Shown one piece after another: positions 8,203 to 16,349 of a stretch of 64,000 bases of DNA. The notes under the pieces were generated by a model. That model searched no databases, was not told the origin of the DNA, and saw nothing but the letters and a program-made list of their open reading frames with translations. Position 1 is the stretch's first letter. Each line of letters opens with the position of its first letter. The position numbers were made by a program, and so were the translations under genes. The stretch is from Pelomonas paludis (GTDB lineage Bacteria; Pseudomonadota; Gammaproteobacteria; Burkholderiales; Burkholderiaceae_C): assembly GCF_039872745.1 (NCBI RefSeq), contig NZ_JBDPZD010000001.1:682001-746000 (forward strand), read 5' to 3'.

Positions 8203-8868
8203 ATGAACACCAAACTTCTCGTCGCCGCGAGCCTGCTGGGCGCTGCTGGCCTCGCGCAGGCTCAGCAAGCCGGCAGCGTCATCATCTCGCTCGGCGGTGC
8301 GCAGATCACGCCCCACGTGGACAGCGCCGACCTCACCGCCCCCAGCCTCGTCGGCACCAAGATCGACGTCCGCAAGGCCAGCCAGGTGACCGGTGGCATC
8401 ACCTACTTCCTGAGCGACGCGATCTCCATTGAGATCCCGCTGGCACCGCCCTTCAAGCACGAGGTCGTCGGCGCCGGGGCGATCCAGGGCGTCGGGGTGC
8501 TGGGCACCGTCAAGGCCTTGCCGGCCACCGCGATTGCGCAGTACCGCTTCGGCACCAGCCAGAGCTTGGTGCGGCCCTTTGTCGGCGCGGGCGTGACCTA
8601 TGCGCACTTCTCGCACTCGCGTGCCACGGGCACGCTGTCCGGCATCACCGGCGGCACCCCGGCCAAGCCCACCACCTTGTCGATGAAGAGCGGCTTTGGG
8701 CCCACGCTGCAGATCGGCGCCAGCGCCAATCTGACGGACCGCATCTCCGTCGAGGCCGGCATCACCAAGACCTATCTGCGCACCACCGGCAGCCTCTCCA
8801 CCGGCCAGACCATCGAGACCACGCTCGACCCGACCTCGTTGAAGGTCTGCATCGGCTATCGGTTCTGA
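8203..8868 (+). CDS. OmpW-family outer-membrane protein
   Basis: 221 residues with an 18-20 residue signal peptide (MNTKLLVAASLLGAAGLAQA). The mature part alternates in beta-strand fashion and contains the OmpW landmarks: GGITYFLSDAISIEIPLAPPFKHE, then LPATAIAQYRFG and a VRPFVGAGVTYAHF strand. It ends in Phe (CIGYRF), the normal signal for outer-membrane barrel insertion. OmpW proteins are eight-stranded barrels thought to pass small hydrophobic molecules. The gene is preceded by AGGAG and ends in a strong terminator. Confidence 0.9.
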   Translation: MNTKLLVAASLLGAAGLAQAQQAGSVIISLGGAQITPHVDSADLTAPSLVGTKIDVRKASQVTGGITYFLSDAISIEIPLAPPFKHEVVGAGAIQGVGVLGTVKALPATAIAQYRFGTSQSLVRPFVGAGVTYAHFSHSRATGTLSGITGGTPAKPTTLSMKSGFGPTLQIGASANLTDRISVEAGITKTYLRTTGSLSTGQTIETTLDPTSLKVCIGYRF

Positions 8869-8889
8869 TCTCGCCTGCAAGCCAGACCC

Positions 8890-8914
8890 AGGGAGCCCGC
8901 GTGGCTCCCTTTTT
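8890..8914 (+). terminator. Intrinsic terminator after the OmpW-family gene
   Basis: AGGGAGCC and GGCTCCCT pair over 8 bp with a 5-nt loop (CGCGT), followed by TTTTG. It lies just before the convergent queE stop. Confidence 0.85.
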
Positions 8915-8917
8915 GTT

Positions 8918-9544
8918 TCAGGCGATGCCGACGACCTTGTGCATCTGCACCGACAGCCGCCACTGCGGGTGTGCCATGCAATAGGCCACGGCGGCGCGCG
9001 TGTGCTCGCGCTGCAGCACCGAGTCCATCGGCTGCAGGAAGAAGTGCTGGAAGTCGAGGCCGGCAAAGCGCTCCGGCAGCGCCAGGGGCTGTGGATAGAC
9101 GAGCTTGAGCTCGTGCCCGCTCGTCAGCACCAGAGGTGCATCGGCCTTGGGGCTGACGCAGATCCAGTCCAGCCCCGGCGGGGCAGCCTGCGTGCCATTG
9201 GTCTCCACCGCCACCTCAAAGCCGCGCGCATGCAGCGCGTCGATCAAGGGTGCGTCGAGCTGCAGCAGTGGCTCGCCGCCGGTGCAGACCACATAGGGCC
9301 GCCCCCCGCCTGGCCAAGCTGCTGCGATGGCCTCGGCCAGTGCGTCGGCCGTGGCGAACTTGCCGCCGCCCACACCATCGGTGCCGATGAAGTCGGTGTC
9401 GCAAAACTGGCAGACCGCACTCGCACGGTCGGCCTCGCGGCCGCTCCAGAGATTGCAGCCCGCAAAGCGGCAGAACACCGCTGCGCGGCCCGCCTGCGCG
9501 CCCTCGCCCTGCAGTGTGTAGAAGAGTTCTTTGACTGAATACAT
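8918..9544 (-). CDS. queE: 7-carboxy-7-deazaguanine synthase
   Basis: 208 residues. This radical SAM enzyme converts 6-carboxytetrahydropterin to 7-carboxy-7-deazaguanine in the queuosine/preQ0 pathway. The N-terminus YSVKELFYTLQGEGAQAGR is the family signature. The cluster-binding motif is Cys30-x14-Cys45-x2-Cys48, the expanded spacing seen in the proteobacterial QueE group. VVCTGGEPLLQ is the GGEP SAM-binding motif. It starts one base after the stop of the upstream QueD-like gene, so the two consecutive pathway steps are coupled. Confidence 0.95.
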   Translation of the reverse strand: MYSVKELFYTLQGEGAQAGRAAVFCRFAGCNLWSGREADRASAVCQFCDTDFIGTDGVGGGKFATADALAEAIAAAWPGGGRPYVVCTGGEPLLQLDAPLIDALHARGFEVAVETNGTQAAPPGLDWICVSPKADAPLVLTSGHELKLVYPQPLALPERFAGLDFQHFFLQPMDSVLQREHTRAAVAYCMAHPQWRLSVQMHKVVGIA

Positions 9545-9545
9545 C

Positions 9546-10634
9546 TCAGACCGGAATCAGTTCCTCGCAGTCCGCGCGGCTCACGATGGCCCCGCAGCCG
9601 CGTGTCTCGTAGAGGTCGACCCGGTCGATCTCGGGCAGCACCTCGCCGCCATGGCGCAGCACCCAGCTGGCGATGGAGGCGATGTCGCCATCGGGCAGGT
9701 CGGCAATCTCGTAGAGCGGATGGTGATCGAGCGCCTTGAAGAGCGGGTCAAAGCGCGTCTTCACATCACCAAAGTCCACCGTCCAGCCCTGCACCGCGTC
9801 GAGCGGCGCGGCCAGGTGCAGGCGCAGCGTGTAGGTGTGCCCATGCAGGGCCGCCAGCCGGTGGCCGGCCGGGGCCTGGCGCAGGCGCACCGCGCTGTCC
9901 AGGGTCATTTCCTTCCAGATCCGGTAGTCGCGGCCGTTGAAGTTGGCGCCGCTGGAGCCCGTCTCGTAGACCGTCACCCAGGACAGCTCGGGCAGCACCG
10001 GCTTGAGCCGCGCCCACAGCCAGCTGCTGATGATCTCGCTGGTCGGGTTCTCAAGGCCCGGGATCTCGTTCAGGCAGCGGTAGTTGAGCTCGAAGTGCAG
10101 CGGTGCCCAGAGCGCGTCGAGGTGGTCGTAGTCGATGGCCAGGTCGCGCTCGCCCAGGTCGCTGTTGGCATGCAGGATGACCTCGAAGCCATGCCCGTGC
10201 ATGCGCCCACACTTGTGGCCAGCCGGCACGTTGGGCAGCTGGTGCGCGGCCTGGAAGCGGTAGCGCCGCCACACATGCGCATGGCCGGCGTTGTCGAGGT
10301 CCACGCCGCTGTGGGTGGTGCTTTGGATGCCGATCTGCCGCACGTCGTCAAGCGCCAGGCGCTCACGCAGCCAGCGCGCCAGGTTCTCGTCCGTGGGGTT
10401 GGTGAGCAGGTCGTTCAGGTAGGCGTGGTCGAGCGGCGCCAGCACCGCTTGCAGCCGTTCGCGCAGGGTCTCGACCTCGGCGCCACGAAACTCGGCAGCG
10501 GCCTGCTGGGTGCGCAGCGTGGCGAAATAGCTGTGGCCATGCAGGCCATGGCTGCGGTGCCCGGCGGGCAGGCTGGGGATGCGGCAGGCGGACTCAAAGC
10601 CGGCCGAGGCGCAGTACAGGACGTCGAGGGACAT
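9546..10634 (-). CDS. queD: QueD-like protein with three 6-pyruvoyl-tetrahydropterin synthase modules
   Basis: 362 residues, about three times the length of QueD (120). QueD makes 6-carboxytetrahydropterin from dihydroneopterin triphosphate. Three copies of the fold are visible. The middle one (about 121-240) has all active-site features: AAH (His131), GHKC (Cys142), HGH (His146, His148) and YET (Glu224). The first (about 5-115) keeps HGH (32-34) but has Cys17 for the first zinc His and Ser28 for the catalytic Cys. The third (about 246-355) keeps HGH (264-266) and YET but has Val249 and Leu260 at those positions. So probably only the central module is catalytic. Directly upstream of queE. Confidence 0.9.
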   Translation of the reverse strand: MSLDVLYCASAGFESACRIPSLPAGHRSHGLHGHSYFATLRTQQAAAEFRGAEVETLRERLQAVLAPLDHAYLNDLLTNPTDENLARWLRERLALDDVRQIGIQSTTHSGVDLDNAGHAHVWRRYRFQAAHQLPNVPAGHKCGRMHGHGFEVILHANSDLGERDLAIDYDHLDALWAPLHFELNYRCLNEIPGLENPTSEIISSWLWARLKPVLPELSWVTVYETGSSGANFNGRDYRIWKEMTLDSAVRLRQAPAGHRLAALHGHTYTLRLHLAAPLDAVQGWTVDFGDVKTRFDPLFKALDHHPLYEIADLPDGDIASIASWVLRHGGEVLPEIDRVDLYETRGCGAIVSRADCEELIPV

Positions 10635-10690
10635 GGTGGGCCCGGATTGTCCGTCGGGCCGTGCGCGGAGTTGTGCGCCCCGCTGTGGGC

Positions 10691-11401
10691 TCAGCCCATG
10701 CGCAGGTCGGTGGCGCGGCGGTTGCGGCGGGCGGCAGCCAGGCGCAGGTGCTTGAGCGACTCCACGCGCTTGAGCAGCTCGCGGTCCACCCAGGGCTTCT
10801 TGAAGATGCCGAACACGCCCTCGATCTGGCCCACGCGGCCATGCAGCTCGTCGTGGCCAGTGATGGCGATGATGGGCAGGTCTTCGGTGGCCAGGCCGCC
10901 GTGCAGGTCGGCAATCAGCTCGAAGCCGTCCTTGTTGGGCATTTCCAGGTCGGTGATCAGCACCGCCACCTCGGGCCGGGCCTCGATGGCGGCCGAGGCC
11001 TCGACGCCGTCGTTCACCGCCAGCACCTCATAGCCATTGGCCTCCAGCAGGCGCTTGAGCTTGGTGCGCACCACGGCCGAGTCGTCGGCCACCACCACCA
11101 CCGACGGGCCGGGCGGCGGCACGATAGGCGCCGGCGGCGGGGGCGGCGCCATGGGCGTGGGCGCGGTGACCAGGGGGCTGGCCATGCCGAAGTCGGGCAG
11201 CGGCGGGATCTCGCGCTTGATGCCCAGCTGCTCGGGCGTGGGCCGGGGCGGCAGCGGGCGACGGGTGGCGCGTGGCGGCTCGGGGCGGCGGTAGTCGTCG
11301 CGCTTGAGCGCCGCAATGATCACGATCACCGCCAGCGGGATCGCGATCAGCACGGGCATCAGGTACGCGCCCAAAAGTTCTTGAAGGTTCTGCAGAAACA
11401 T
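10691..11401 (-). CDS. Membrane-anchored response-regulator receiver protein
   Basis: 236 residues from ATG 11401; an in-frame ATG at 11422 would add seven residues. Residues 10-33 form one transmembrane helix (LMPVLIAIPLAVIVIIAAL). A long Pro-rich linker follows (residues 37-98), then a CheY-like receiver: acidic pair Asp106-Asp107, phosphoacceptor Asp151 in LITDLEMPNKDG, Thr181 and Lys201. No output domain follows, only a short basic tail (AAARRNRRATDLRMG). A single-domain receiver tied to the inner membrane is unusual. No kinase gene is adjacent, so its partner is unknown. Confidence 0.8.
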   Translation of the reverse strand: MFLQNLQELLGAYLMPVLIAIPLAVIVIIAALKRDDYRRPEPPRATRRPLPPRPTPEQLGIKREIPPLPDFGMASPLVTAPTPMAPPPPPAPIVPPPGPSVVVVADDSAVVRTKLKRLLEANGYEVLAVNDGVEASAAIEARPEVAVLITDLEMPNKDGFELIADLHGGLATEDLPIIAITGHDELHGRVGQIEGVFGIFKKPWVDRELLKRVESLKHLRLAAARRNRRATDLRMG

Positions 11402-11516
11402 CCGGTTGTCCCGAAAGAGCACCGATGAAGCGGGCCGAGTCCGTCAGCCTATCACCGGCACCCGGGGTCTGGCATGCCCGCGTCAACCCGCAGCCTCAGG
11501 GCTGCCGTCAATTGCG

Positions 11517-11900
11517 TCACAGTCCCGGCAGGGCTTCGCGGGTCAGCGACACCGCCATCAGGTAGGCCAGCGACACCAGGCCCGCTCCGTAGGCCCAGGG
11601 GTGGAAGCGCTCGCCCGCCATGGCCCGGTAGGCGCTCACAGCAAAGGCCAGCAGCCCCAGCAGCTTGGCCGCCATCCAGGCGTCGGTCAGCGGGTCGTAG
11701 TGGCGCAGGCCCCAGAGGCTCAGGCCCGTCACGCCCAGCAGCACATAGAGCCCGAACACCAGGAGCTTGATGCGGCTGTCCATCGCCCACTCGCGCCCGA
11801 ACTGGAAGGCCGCCACCCCACGCAGCACAAAGAGCGCCACCGCGCCCCAGGCCAGCAGGCCGTGGATGCGCGCCATTTCGTAGATGAACGAGTAGCTCAT
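11517..11900 (-). CDS. SirB2-like four-helix inner-membrane protein
   Basis: 127 residues with four hydrophobic helices. The layout (short N-terminus with His, LFVLRG in helix 1, LLGVTGLSL in helix 2, DAWMAAKLLGLLAF in helix 3) matches the SirB2/YchQ family, whose biochemical role is not established. Divergent from metX with about 170 bp between the starts. Confidence 0.6.
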   Translation of the reverse strand: MSYSFIYEMARIHGLLAWGAVALFVLRGVAAFQFGREWAMDSRIKLLVFGLYVLLGVTGLSLWGLRHYDPLTDAWMAAKLLGLLAFAVSAYRAMAGERFHPWAYGAGLVSLAYLMAVSLTREALPGL

Positions 11901-12019
11901 GGGCGGGAGTTTAGGGAAGCGCTGGGTGAGTGCTGGGCTAGACTTCCGCCCGACAAGCGCCGATTTGTTCCCGATTGCGGGCGCTCAAGAAATGCCGCTA
12001 AACCGGACGTCCCCCCGAT

Positions 12020-12058
12020 CACCGGCGTCCCGTTCCAGCGGTGCCGGTGTTGTTTTTT
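12020..12058 (+). promoter_or_regulatory. Terminator-like hairpin in the metX leader (possible attenuator)
   Basis: CACCGGC (12020-12026) pairs with GCCGGTG (12043-12049), and the stem is followed by TTGTTTTTT ending ten bases before the metX ATG. An earlier hairpin, AGCGCC (11956-11961) with GGCGCT (11980-11985), lies upstream. No plus-strand gene ends here, so a terminator at this spot would act on metX itself. I do not recognise a known SAM or SAH riboswitch. Confidence 0.45.
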
Positions 12059-12068
12059 CGGAGCCAGG

Positions 12069-13205
12069 ATGACGGGCCGAAGCGTGGGCGATGTGTCGCC
12101 CGAGGATCTGCAGTTTGACGAGCCTTTGCAGCTGCGCAGCGGCGCCAGCCTGGGCCCCTATGCGCTGCGCATCGAGACCTATGGCCAGTTGAACAGCTCG
12201 CGCAGCAATGCCGTGCTGGTCTGCCACGCGCTCAATGCCAGCCACCACGTGGCCGGCACCTATGCGGGCCAGGCCAAGAATGAAGGCTGGTGGGACAACC
12301 TCGTCGGCCCCGGCAAGCCGCTCGATACCGACCGCTTCTTCGTCATCGGCGTCAACAACCTCGGCTCCTGCTTCGGCTCCACCGGGCCCATGCACGTCAA
12401 CCCGGCCACGGGGCGCATCTGGGGCGCGGACTTCCCGGTGGTGACCGTGCACGACTGGGTCGATGCCCAGGTGCGCGTGCTCGACCGCCTCGGCATCACG
12501 CGCCTGGCGGCCGTGCTGGGCGGCAGTTTGGGCGGCATGCAGGCGCTGGACTGGGCGCTGCGCTACCCCGAGCGGCTCGATCACTGCATCGCCATCGCCA
12601 CCGCGCCCAATCTCTCGGCGCAGAACATCGCCTTCAACGAGGTGGCGCGCCGCGCCATCGTCACCGACCCCGACTTCCACGGCGGCCACTTCTACGAGCA
12701 CGGCGTGGTGCCGAAGCGCGGCCTGCGCGTGGCACGCATGATCGGCCACATCACCTACCTGAGTGACGACGTGATGGCCGAGAAGTTCGGGCGCGAGCTG
12801 AAGACCGGCCAGCTCGGCTACAGCACCCAGGACATCGAGTTCCAGATCGAGAGCTATCTGCGCTACCAGGGCGACAAGTTCAGCGACTACTTCGACGCCA
12901 ACACCTATCTGCTCATCACCCGCGCGCTCGACTACTTCGACCCCGCGCGCGAGCACGGCGGCGACCTCTCCGCCGCCTTCGCCTCGGCCCGCGCCAAGTT
13001 CCTGCTGGCCAGCTTCACGACGGACTGGCGCTTCTCGCCCGCGCGCTCGCGCGAGATCGTCAAGGCTCTGGTCGACAACCGGCTCGATGTCTCCTACGCC
13101 GAGATCGACGCGCCCCACGGCCACGACGCCTTCTTGCTGGACGACCCGCGCTACCACGGCGTGCTGCGGGCCTACTTCGAGCGCATCGCTGGAGGTCTGA
13201 CGTGA
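12069..13205 (+). CDS. metX: Homoserine O-acyltransferase MetX
   Basis: 378 residues, an alpha/beta-hydrolase-fold enzyme that acylates homoserine for methionine synthesis. In many Burkholderiales the acyl donor is succinyl-CoA (MetXS); I cannot decide between acetyl and succinyl from inspection. The nucleophile is Ser153 in GGSLGG, with Asp319 and His352 (GHDAFL) completing the triad. Family blocks NNLGSCFGSTGP and FPVVTVHDWV are intact. ATG 12069 has GGAG five bases upstream; the open frame extending back to 11406 is non-coding. GTGA overlap with metW. Confidence 0.93.
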   Translation: MTGRSVGDVSPEDLQFDEPLQLRSGASLGPYALRIETYGQLNSSRSNAVLVCHALNASHHVAGTYAGQAKNEGWWDNLVGPGKPLDTDRFFVIGVNNLGSCFGSTGPMHVNPATGRIWGADFPVVTVHDWVDAQVRVLDRLGITRLAAVLGGSLGGMQALDWALRYPERLDHCIAIATAPNLSAQNIAFNEVARRAIVTDPDFHGGHFYEHGVVPKRGLRVARMIGHITYLSDDVMAEKFGRELKTGQLGYSTQDIEFQIESYLRYQGDKFSDYFDANTYLLITRALDYFDPAREHGGDLSAAFASARAKFLLASFTTDWRFSPARSREIVKALVDNRLDVSYAEIDAPHGHDAFLLDDPRYHGVLRAYFERIAGGLT

Positions 13206-13777
13206 GCACCTTGCACGCCATTGCCGACCTCGTCCCCTTTGGTGCCCGCGTGCTCGACCTGGGCTGCGGCACCGGCGAGCTGCTGGAGCACCTGATCCGC
13301 CACAAGGGCTGCACCGGCTACGGCATCGAGCTCGACGACGCCAATGTGCTGGCCTGCGCGCGGCGCGGCGTCAACGTCATCCAGCTCAACCTCGAAGAGG
13401 GCCTGTCCATCTTTGCTGACCAGAGCTTTGATGTGGTGCTGCAGCTGGAGACCCTCCAGCACCTGCGCAACACCGAGGCCATGCTGCACGAGACCGTGCG
13501 CGTGGGTCGCACAGGCATCGTCAGCTTCCCCAACTTCGCGCACTGGCCCAACCGGCTGCAGGTGCTGGCCGGGCGCATGCCCGTCACGCGCACCCTGCCC
13601 TATGAGTGGTACGACACGCCCAATATCCGTGTCGGCACCTTTGCCGACTTCGAGATCCTGGCGCGCAAGAACCAGTTGCGGCTGCTCGACAGCTTTGGCC
13701 TGCAGGACGGCCGCGTCGTGCGCTGGCAGCCCAACCTGATGGCCAGCATGGCCGTGTTCAAGCTCGAGCGCGGTTGA
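13202..13777 (+). CDS. metW: Methionine biosynthesis protein MetW
   Basis: 191 residues, a class I SAM-dependent methyltransferase fold. Motif I is VLDLGCGTGELLEHL; the family stretches LQLETLQHLRN, VSFPNFAHWPNRLQ and LPYEWYDTPNIRV are all present. The GTG start overlaps the metX stop (GTGA). In proteobacteria MetW is nearly always paired with MetX and needed for its function in vivo, although the reaction it performs is not settled. Confidence 0.93.
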   Translation: MSTLHAIADLVPFGARVLDLGCGTGELLEHLIRHKGCTGYGIELDDANVLACARRGVNVIQLNLEEGLSIFADQSFDVVLQLETLQHLRNTEAMLHETVRVGRTGIVSFPNFAHWPNRLQVLAGRMPVTRTLPYEWYDTPNIRVGTFADFEILARKNQLRLLDSFGLQDGRVVRWQPNLMASMAVFKLERG

Positions 13778-13853
13778 CCCGCACCTTGCCCGGCCACAGG
13801 GCCACAATCGCCGCCTTGCGCACCCGCCTGACGCAGGTCGCGCACGGAGCACC

Positions 13854-14675
13854 ATGACACGGTCGCCAGCCCACCTCAAAACTTTGCTGTGCCTAGGCCT
13901 GGCCTTGCTGGCTGGGGCCGGCCATGCGGCCTGCAGCCGCGTGCTCGACACCCCTGTCGCGCCCACGGGCCGTGCCGTCGTCGTCGAGGGCGACGAGGTG
14001 TCCGGCGTCTACCCCGGCCTGCTGCGCGCGGCGCAGGCGGCGGCGGGTTGCCAGTTCGGCTTCCGCGTCGTGCCCCGGGCGCGGCAGTTCTACTTGTTCT
14101 TCGACGTGCAGGAGTCGGACGCCTTCGTCCCCGCCACCCGCAAGGCCGAGCGCGAGGCGCAGGCCCAGTTCGTGCCCATCGTGCGCCAGGTGCCCCACAT
14201 GGCCACCCTGCGTGCCCGCCCCGACCTGCCGGCCGACCTGGATGGCCTGCGCCGCCATCCCACGGCCCGCCTCGTCACCGTGCGCACCTACTCCTGGGGT
14301 GACGAGTACGACGAGTTCGTGCGCAGCCTTGAAGCCCAGCGCCGGATCGAGGTCGTGGGCGACCTGCCCACCGTGCTCACCTTGCTCAAGCGCGGCCGGG
14401 CTGACTTCACCATCCTGCCCGCCACCTTGATCTACAGCGTTGCGCCCCGGCCCGAGGACGCGCTGGTCTACCGCCCCATCGCCGGCATGGCGCCCATCGA
14501 AGTGGGCGTCTACCTGTCCCGTGCGCGCATCCCGCGCGCCGAACGTGACGAGATCGCGCGGGCCGTGGCCGAGACCATCCGCCAGGGCGAGCTGCTCAAG
14601 CAGTTCCGCCAGCACTACCCCGAGTCGGTGCTGCGTATCGATCTACAGTCCGCCGCCGGCCCTAAATCGCACTGA
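13854..14675 (+). CDS. Periplasmic substrate-binding protein, SBP_bac_3-like
   Basis: 273 residues with a signal peptide ending near ALLAGAGHA. After cleavage, the mature protein resembles family 3 amino-acid binding proteins: an early GVYPGLLRAAQAAAG segment, a hinge near residue 140, and a DLPTVLTLLKRGRADFTILPATLIY element typical of lobe 2. It has no adjacent permease or ATPase genes, so it could be an orphan binding protein or the sensory type. Spacing of 76 bp from metW suggests its own promoter. Confidence 0.7.
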   Translation: MTRSPAHLKTLLCLGLALLAGAGHAACSRVLDTPVAPTGRAVVVEGDEVSGVYPGLLRAAQAAAGCQFGFRVVPRARQFYLFFDVQESDAFVPATRKAEREAQAQFVPIVRQVPHMATLRARPDLPADLDGLRRHPTARLVTVRTYSWGDEYDEFVRSLEAQRRIEVVGDLPTVLTLLKRGRADFTILPATLIYSVAPRPEDALVYRPIAGMAPIEVGVYLSRARIPRAERDEIARAVAETIRQGELLKQFRQHYPESVLRIDLQSAAGPKSH

Positions 14676-14712
14676 ATCCAGCGCGCTCCGGCCCTCTTCT
14701 TCAGGAGTTTTC

Positions 14713-15087
14713 ATGATCGGCTACACCACCGTCGGCACCAACGACCTGCCCCGCGCCACCGCCTTCTACGACGCCGTGCTGGGCCTGCTGGGCGCCCACC
14801 GCACCATGACCTTCGATCGCGGCTACGCCTGGGGTGTGAGCATGGACAAGCCGGGCTTTGGCCTGCTCACCCCGTTCAACGGCCAGCCCGCCACCGTGGG
14901 CAACGGCACGATGATCGCGCTGGCCTGCGACACGCCCGAGCGCGTCCAGGCTGTCTACAGCAAGGCCCTCGAACTGGGCGGCACCGACGAAGGGGCGCCC
15001 GGCCAGCGTGGCGGCCCTTTCTATGCCGCCTACTTCCGCGATCTGGACGGCAACAAGCTCAACGCTTTCTGCATGCTCAAGGGCTGA
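14713..15087 (+). CDS. VOC-family protein (glyoxalase/dioxygenase fold)
   Basis: 124 residues, two beta-alpha-beta-beta-beta units. It begins MIGYTTVGTNDLPRATAFYDAVLG, the usual VOC opening, and ends AAYFRDLDGNKLNAFCM, the usual D-x-D/P-G-N-x-x-x closing strand. CAGGAG precedes ATG 14713. The reaction cannot be predicted; single-domain VOC proteins include lyases, dioxygenases and resistance proteins. A second VOC protein lies at 16350. Confidence 0.88.
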   Translation: MIGYTTVGTNDLPRATAFYDAVLGLLGAHRTMTFDRGYAWGVSMDKPGFGLLTPFNGQPATVGNGTMIALACDTPERVQAVYSKALELGGTDEGAPGQRGGPFYAAYFRDLDGNKLNAFCMLKG

Positions 15088-15120
15088 GTTCAGGGCTGAG
15101 CGGACTGAAGCTGAAATGAA

Positions 15121-15147
15121 AAACGGGCCGCACGAAGCGGCCCGTTT
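15121..15147. terminator. Bidirectional terminator hairpin
   Basis: AAACGGGCCGC pairs with GCGGCCCGTTT (11 bp, loop ACGAA) between the VOC gene and the convergent small basic protein gene. The minus-strand reading ends in TTTTTCATTT. Confidence 0.85.
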
Positions 15148-15166
15148 CGCTTGGCACTACTGGCGC

Positions 15167-15367
15167 TCAGTCCGCCGCGTGGGCCTTTTTCTTCACGTGC
15201 TTCTTGCCGTGCTTGCCGGTCTTCTTGTGCGCCTTCTTGGCGGCTTGCAGGCTGGGTGCGTGGCCGCTGGCCGATGTACCGGCCGCATGGTGGCTGCGAG
15301 CCTGCGCAGGCGACACCAAGCCAGCCAGGGCCAGGGTCAGGGCCGCGGCGATCAAGGGGGTCTTCAT
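15167..15367 (-). CDS. Small exported Lys/His-rich protein
   Basis: 66 residues with a near-perfect ribosome site (AAGGAGG, 8 bases before ATG). The first 23 residues are a Sec signal peptide (MKTPLIAAALTLALAGLVSPAQA). The mature 43-residue peptide is extremely basic: 13 Lys/Arg and 8 His, with runs such as AKKAHKKTGKHGKKHVKKK. No family recognised; a metal- or polyanion-binding periplasmic peptide is possible but is inference. It ends in its own terminator. Confidence 0.7.
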   Translation of the reverse strand: MKTPLIAAALTLALAGLVSPAQARSHHAAGTSASGHAPSLQAAKKAHKKTGKHGKKHVKKKAHAAD

Positions 15368-15541
15368 GGGCGGGTCCTCCTTAGGGTGTGTCAGGCTGCC
15401 AGCCTAGCACCGCCAGCCTGAGCGCAAGCCGTCGCGCCTGCTGCGGGTGTGATGCTCGTCAAATGTGGGCTGGCGGCCGGCCGGCAGCTGTTGCAGCATC
15501 CGGCGCGATCCCCCCCCCGACCCACCACTTCGAGGCGCGCC

Positions 15542-16324
15542 ATGCCCATCACGCTCGACGCCACATCCAAAGCCATTGCCATCGCCTCCGCCGCGATCGC
15601 CGTGTTCGCGGCCTGGAAGGCCCTGCCCCTCGACGAGAGGCTCAAGGAGCTGAACATCCAGCTCGCGGACACCGATCGACGCCTCAAGGAGGCCGAGGCC
15701 CGGCTCAAGGAGACCGAGTCCGGCCGCAAGCTCAGCTTCGACCTCTACCAGGAGGTGCGCAAAATCCTCGAGCGCAAGGACAAGACCGCCAAGGACGAAG
15801 AGGCCCTGCGCGTGCTCATCGAGTCTCTGGCCGAAGACCCCTTCCGCTACAAGCTGCTCAGCGTGCTGGCCGTCAGCGCCACCGCGCCGGAAGTCAAGCG
15901 CTCGGCCAGCGAAAGCTCCAAGTTCTACGAGGTGCAGGCCCAACTGGCACAGCAGAACGCGGCGCCGCCACCAGCGGCTGCAACCAAGGCCGCCGGCACC
16001 GCCAGCACCGCGATCGGCAGCATGGACATCGACGTCTTCTACTGCGCCGCCAAGCAGGCCAGCTCCGAGCCCCTCGCCCGCAAGCTGCTCCAGCTGCAGC
16101 AGCCCGGCGAGACCGGCCGCTGGCGGCTGCGCTTCCTGCCCGACAGCGTCAACCAGCAGCCGGGCTATGGCATCACCGCCAACGAGATCCGCTACAACGC
16201 GCCGCTCGAGACGGAGGCTGCCAAACTCCTGGCCCAGCGCATCAGCGACGCCGGCGTGCAGACCACCCTGCGCGAATCGATGCAGCTGACCAAGTGGTAC
16301 ATCAGCGTTTTTGTCTGCCAGTGA
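15542..16324 (+). CDS. Membrane-anchored coiled-coil protein, unknown
   Basis: 260 residues from ATG 15542. One hydrophobic segment (about residues 8-24, AIAIASAAIAVFAAW) is followed by a predicted coiled coil (about 28-75, heptads in RLKELNIQLADTDRRLKEAE). An Ala/Pro-rich linker follows, then a C-terminal domain from about residue 160 (IDVFYCAAKQAS...) with two short Gln-rich stretches. The C-terminal part starts and ends like a small alpha/beta domain. I do not recognise the family. It is followed 25 bp later by a VOC gene. Confidence 0.65.
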   Translation: MPITLDATSKAIAIASAAIAVFAAWKALPLDERLKELNIQLADTDRRLKEAEARLKETESGRKLSFDLYQEVRKILERKDKTAKDEEALRVLIESLAEDPFRYKLLSVLAVSATAPEVKRSASESSKFYEVQAQLAQQNAAPPPAAATKAAGTASTAIGSMDIDVFYCAAKQASSEPLARKLLQLQQPGETGRWRLRFLPDSVNQQPGYGITANEIRYNAPLETEAAKLLAQRISDAGVQTTLRESMQLTKWYISVFVCQ

Positions 16325-16349
16325 TGGCAGCCTCTTCAGGAGCGAGTGC

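Noticed and set aside
12020..12058. Treating the metX leader hairpin as an ordinary terminator of an upstream gene
   Set aside because: The adjacent upstream gene (11517-11900) is on the other strand, so nothing is there to terminate; I list it as regulatory instead.
11985..13157. A 390-codon minus-strand frame opposite metX
   Set aside because: metX has a full catalytic triad and family blocks; the antisense frame has no recognisable motif.
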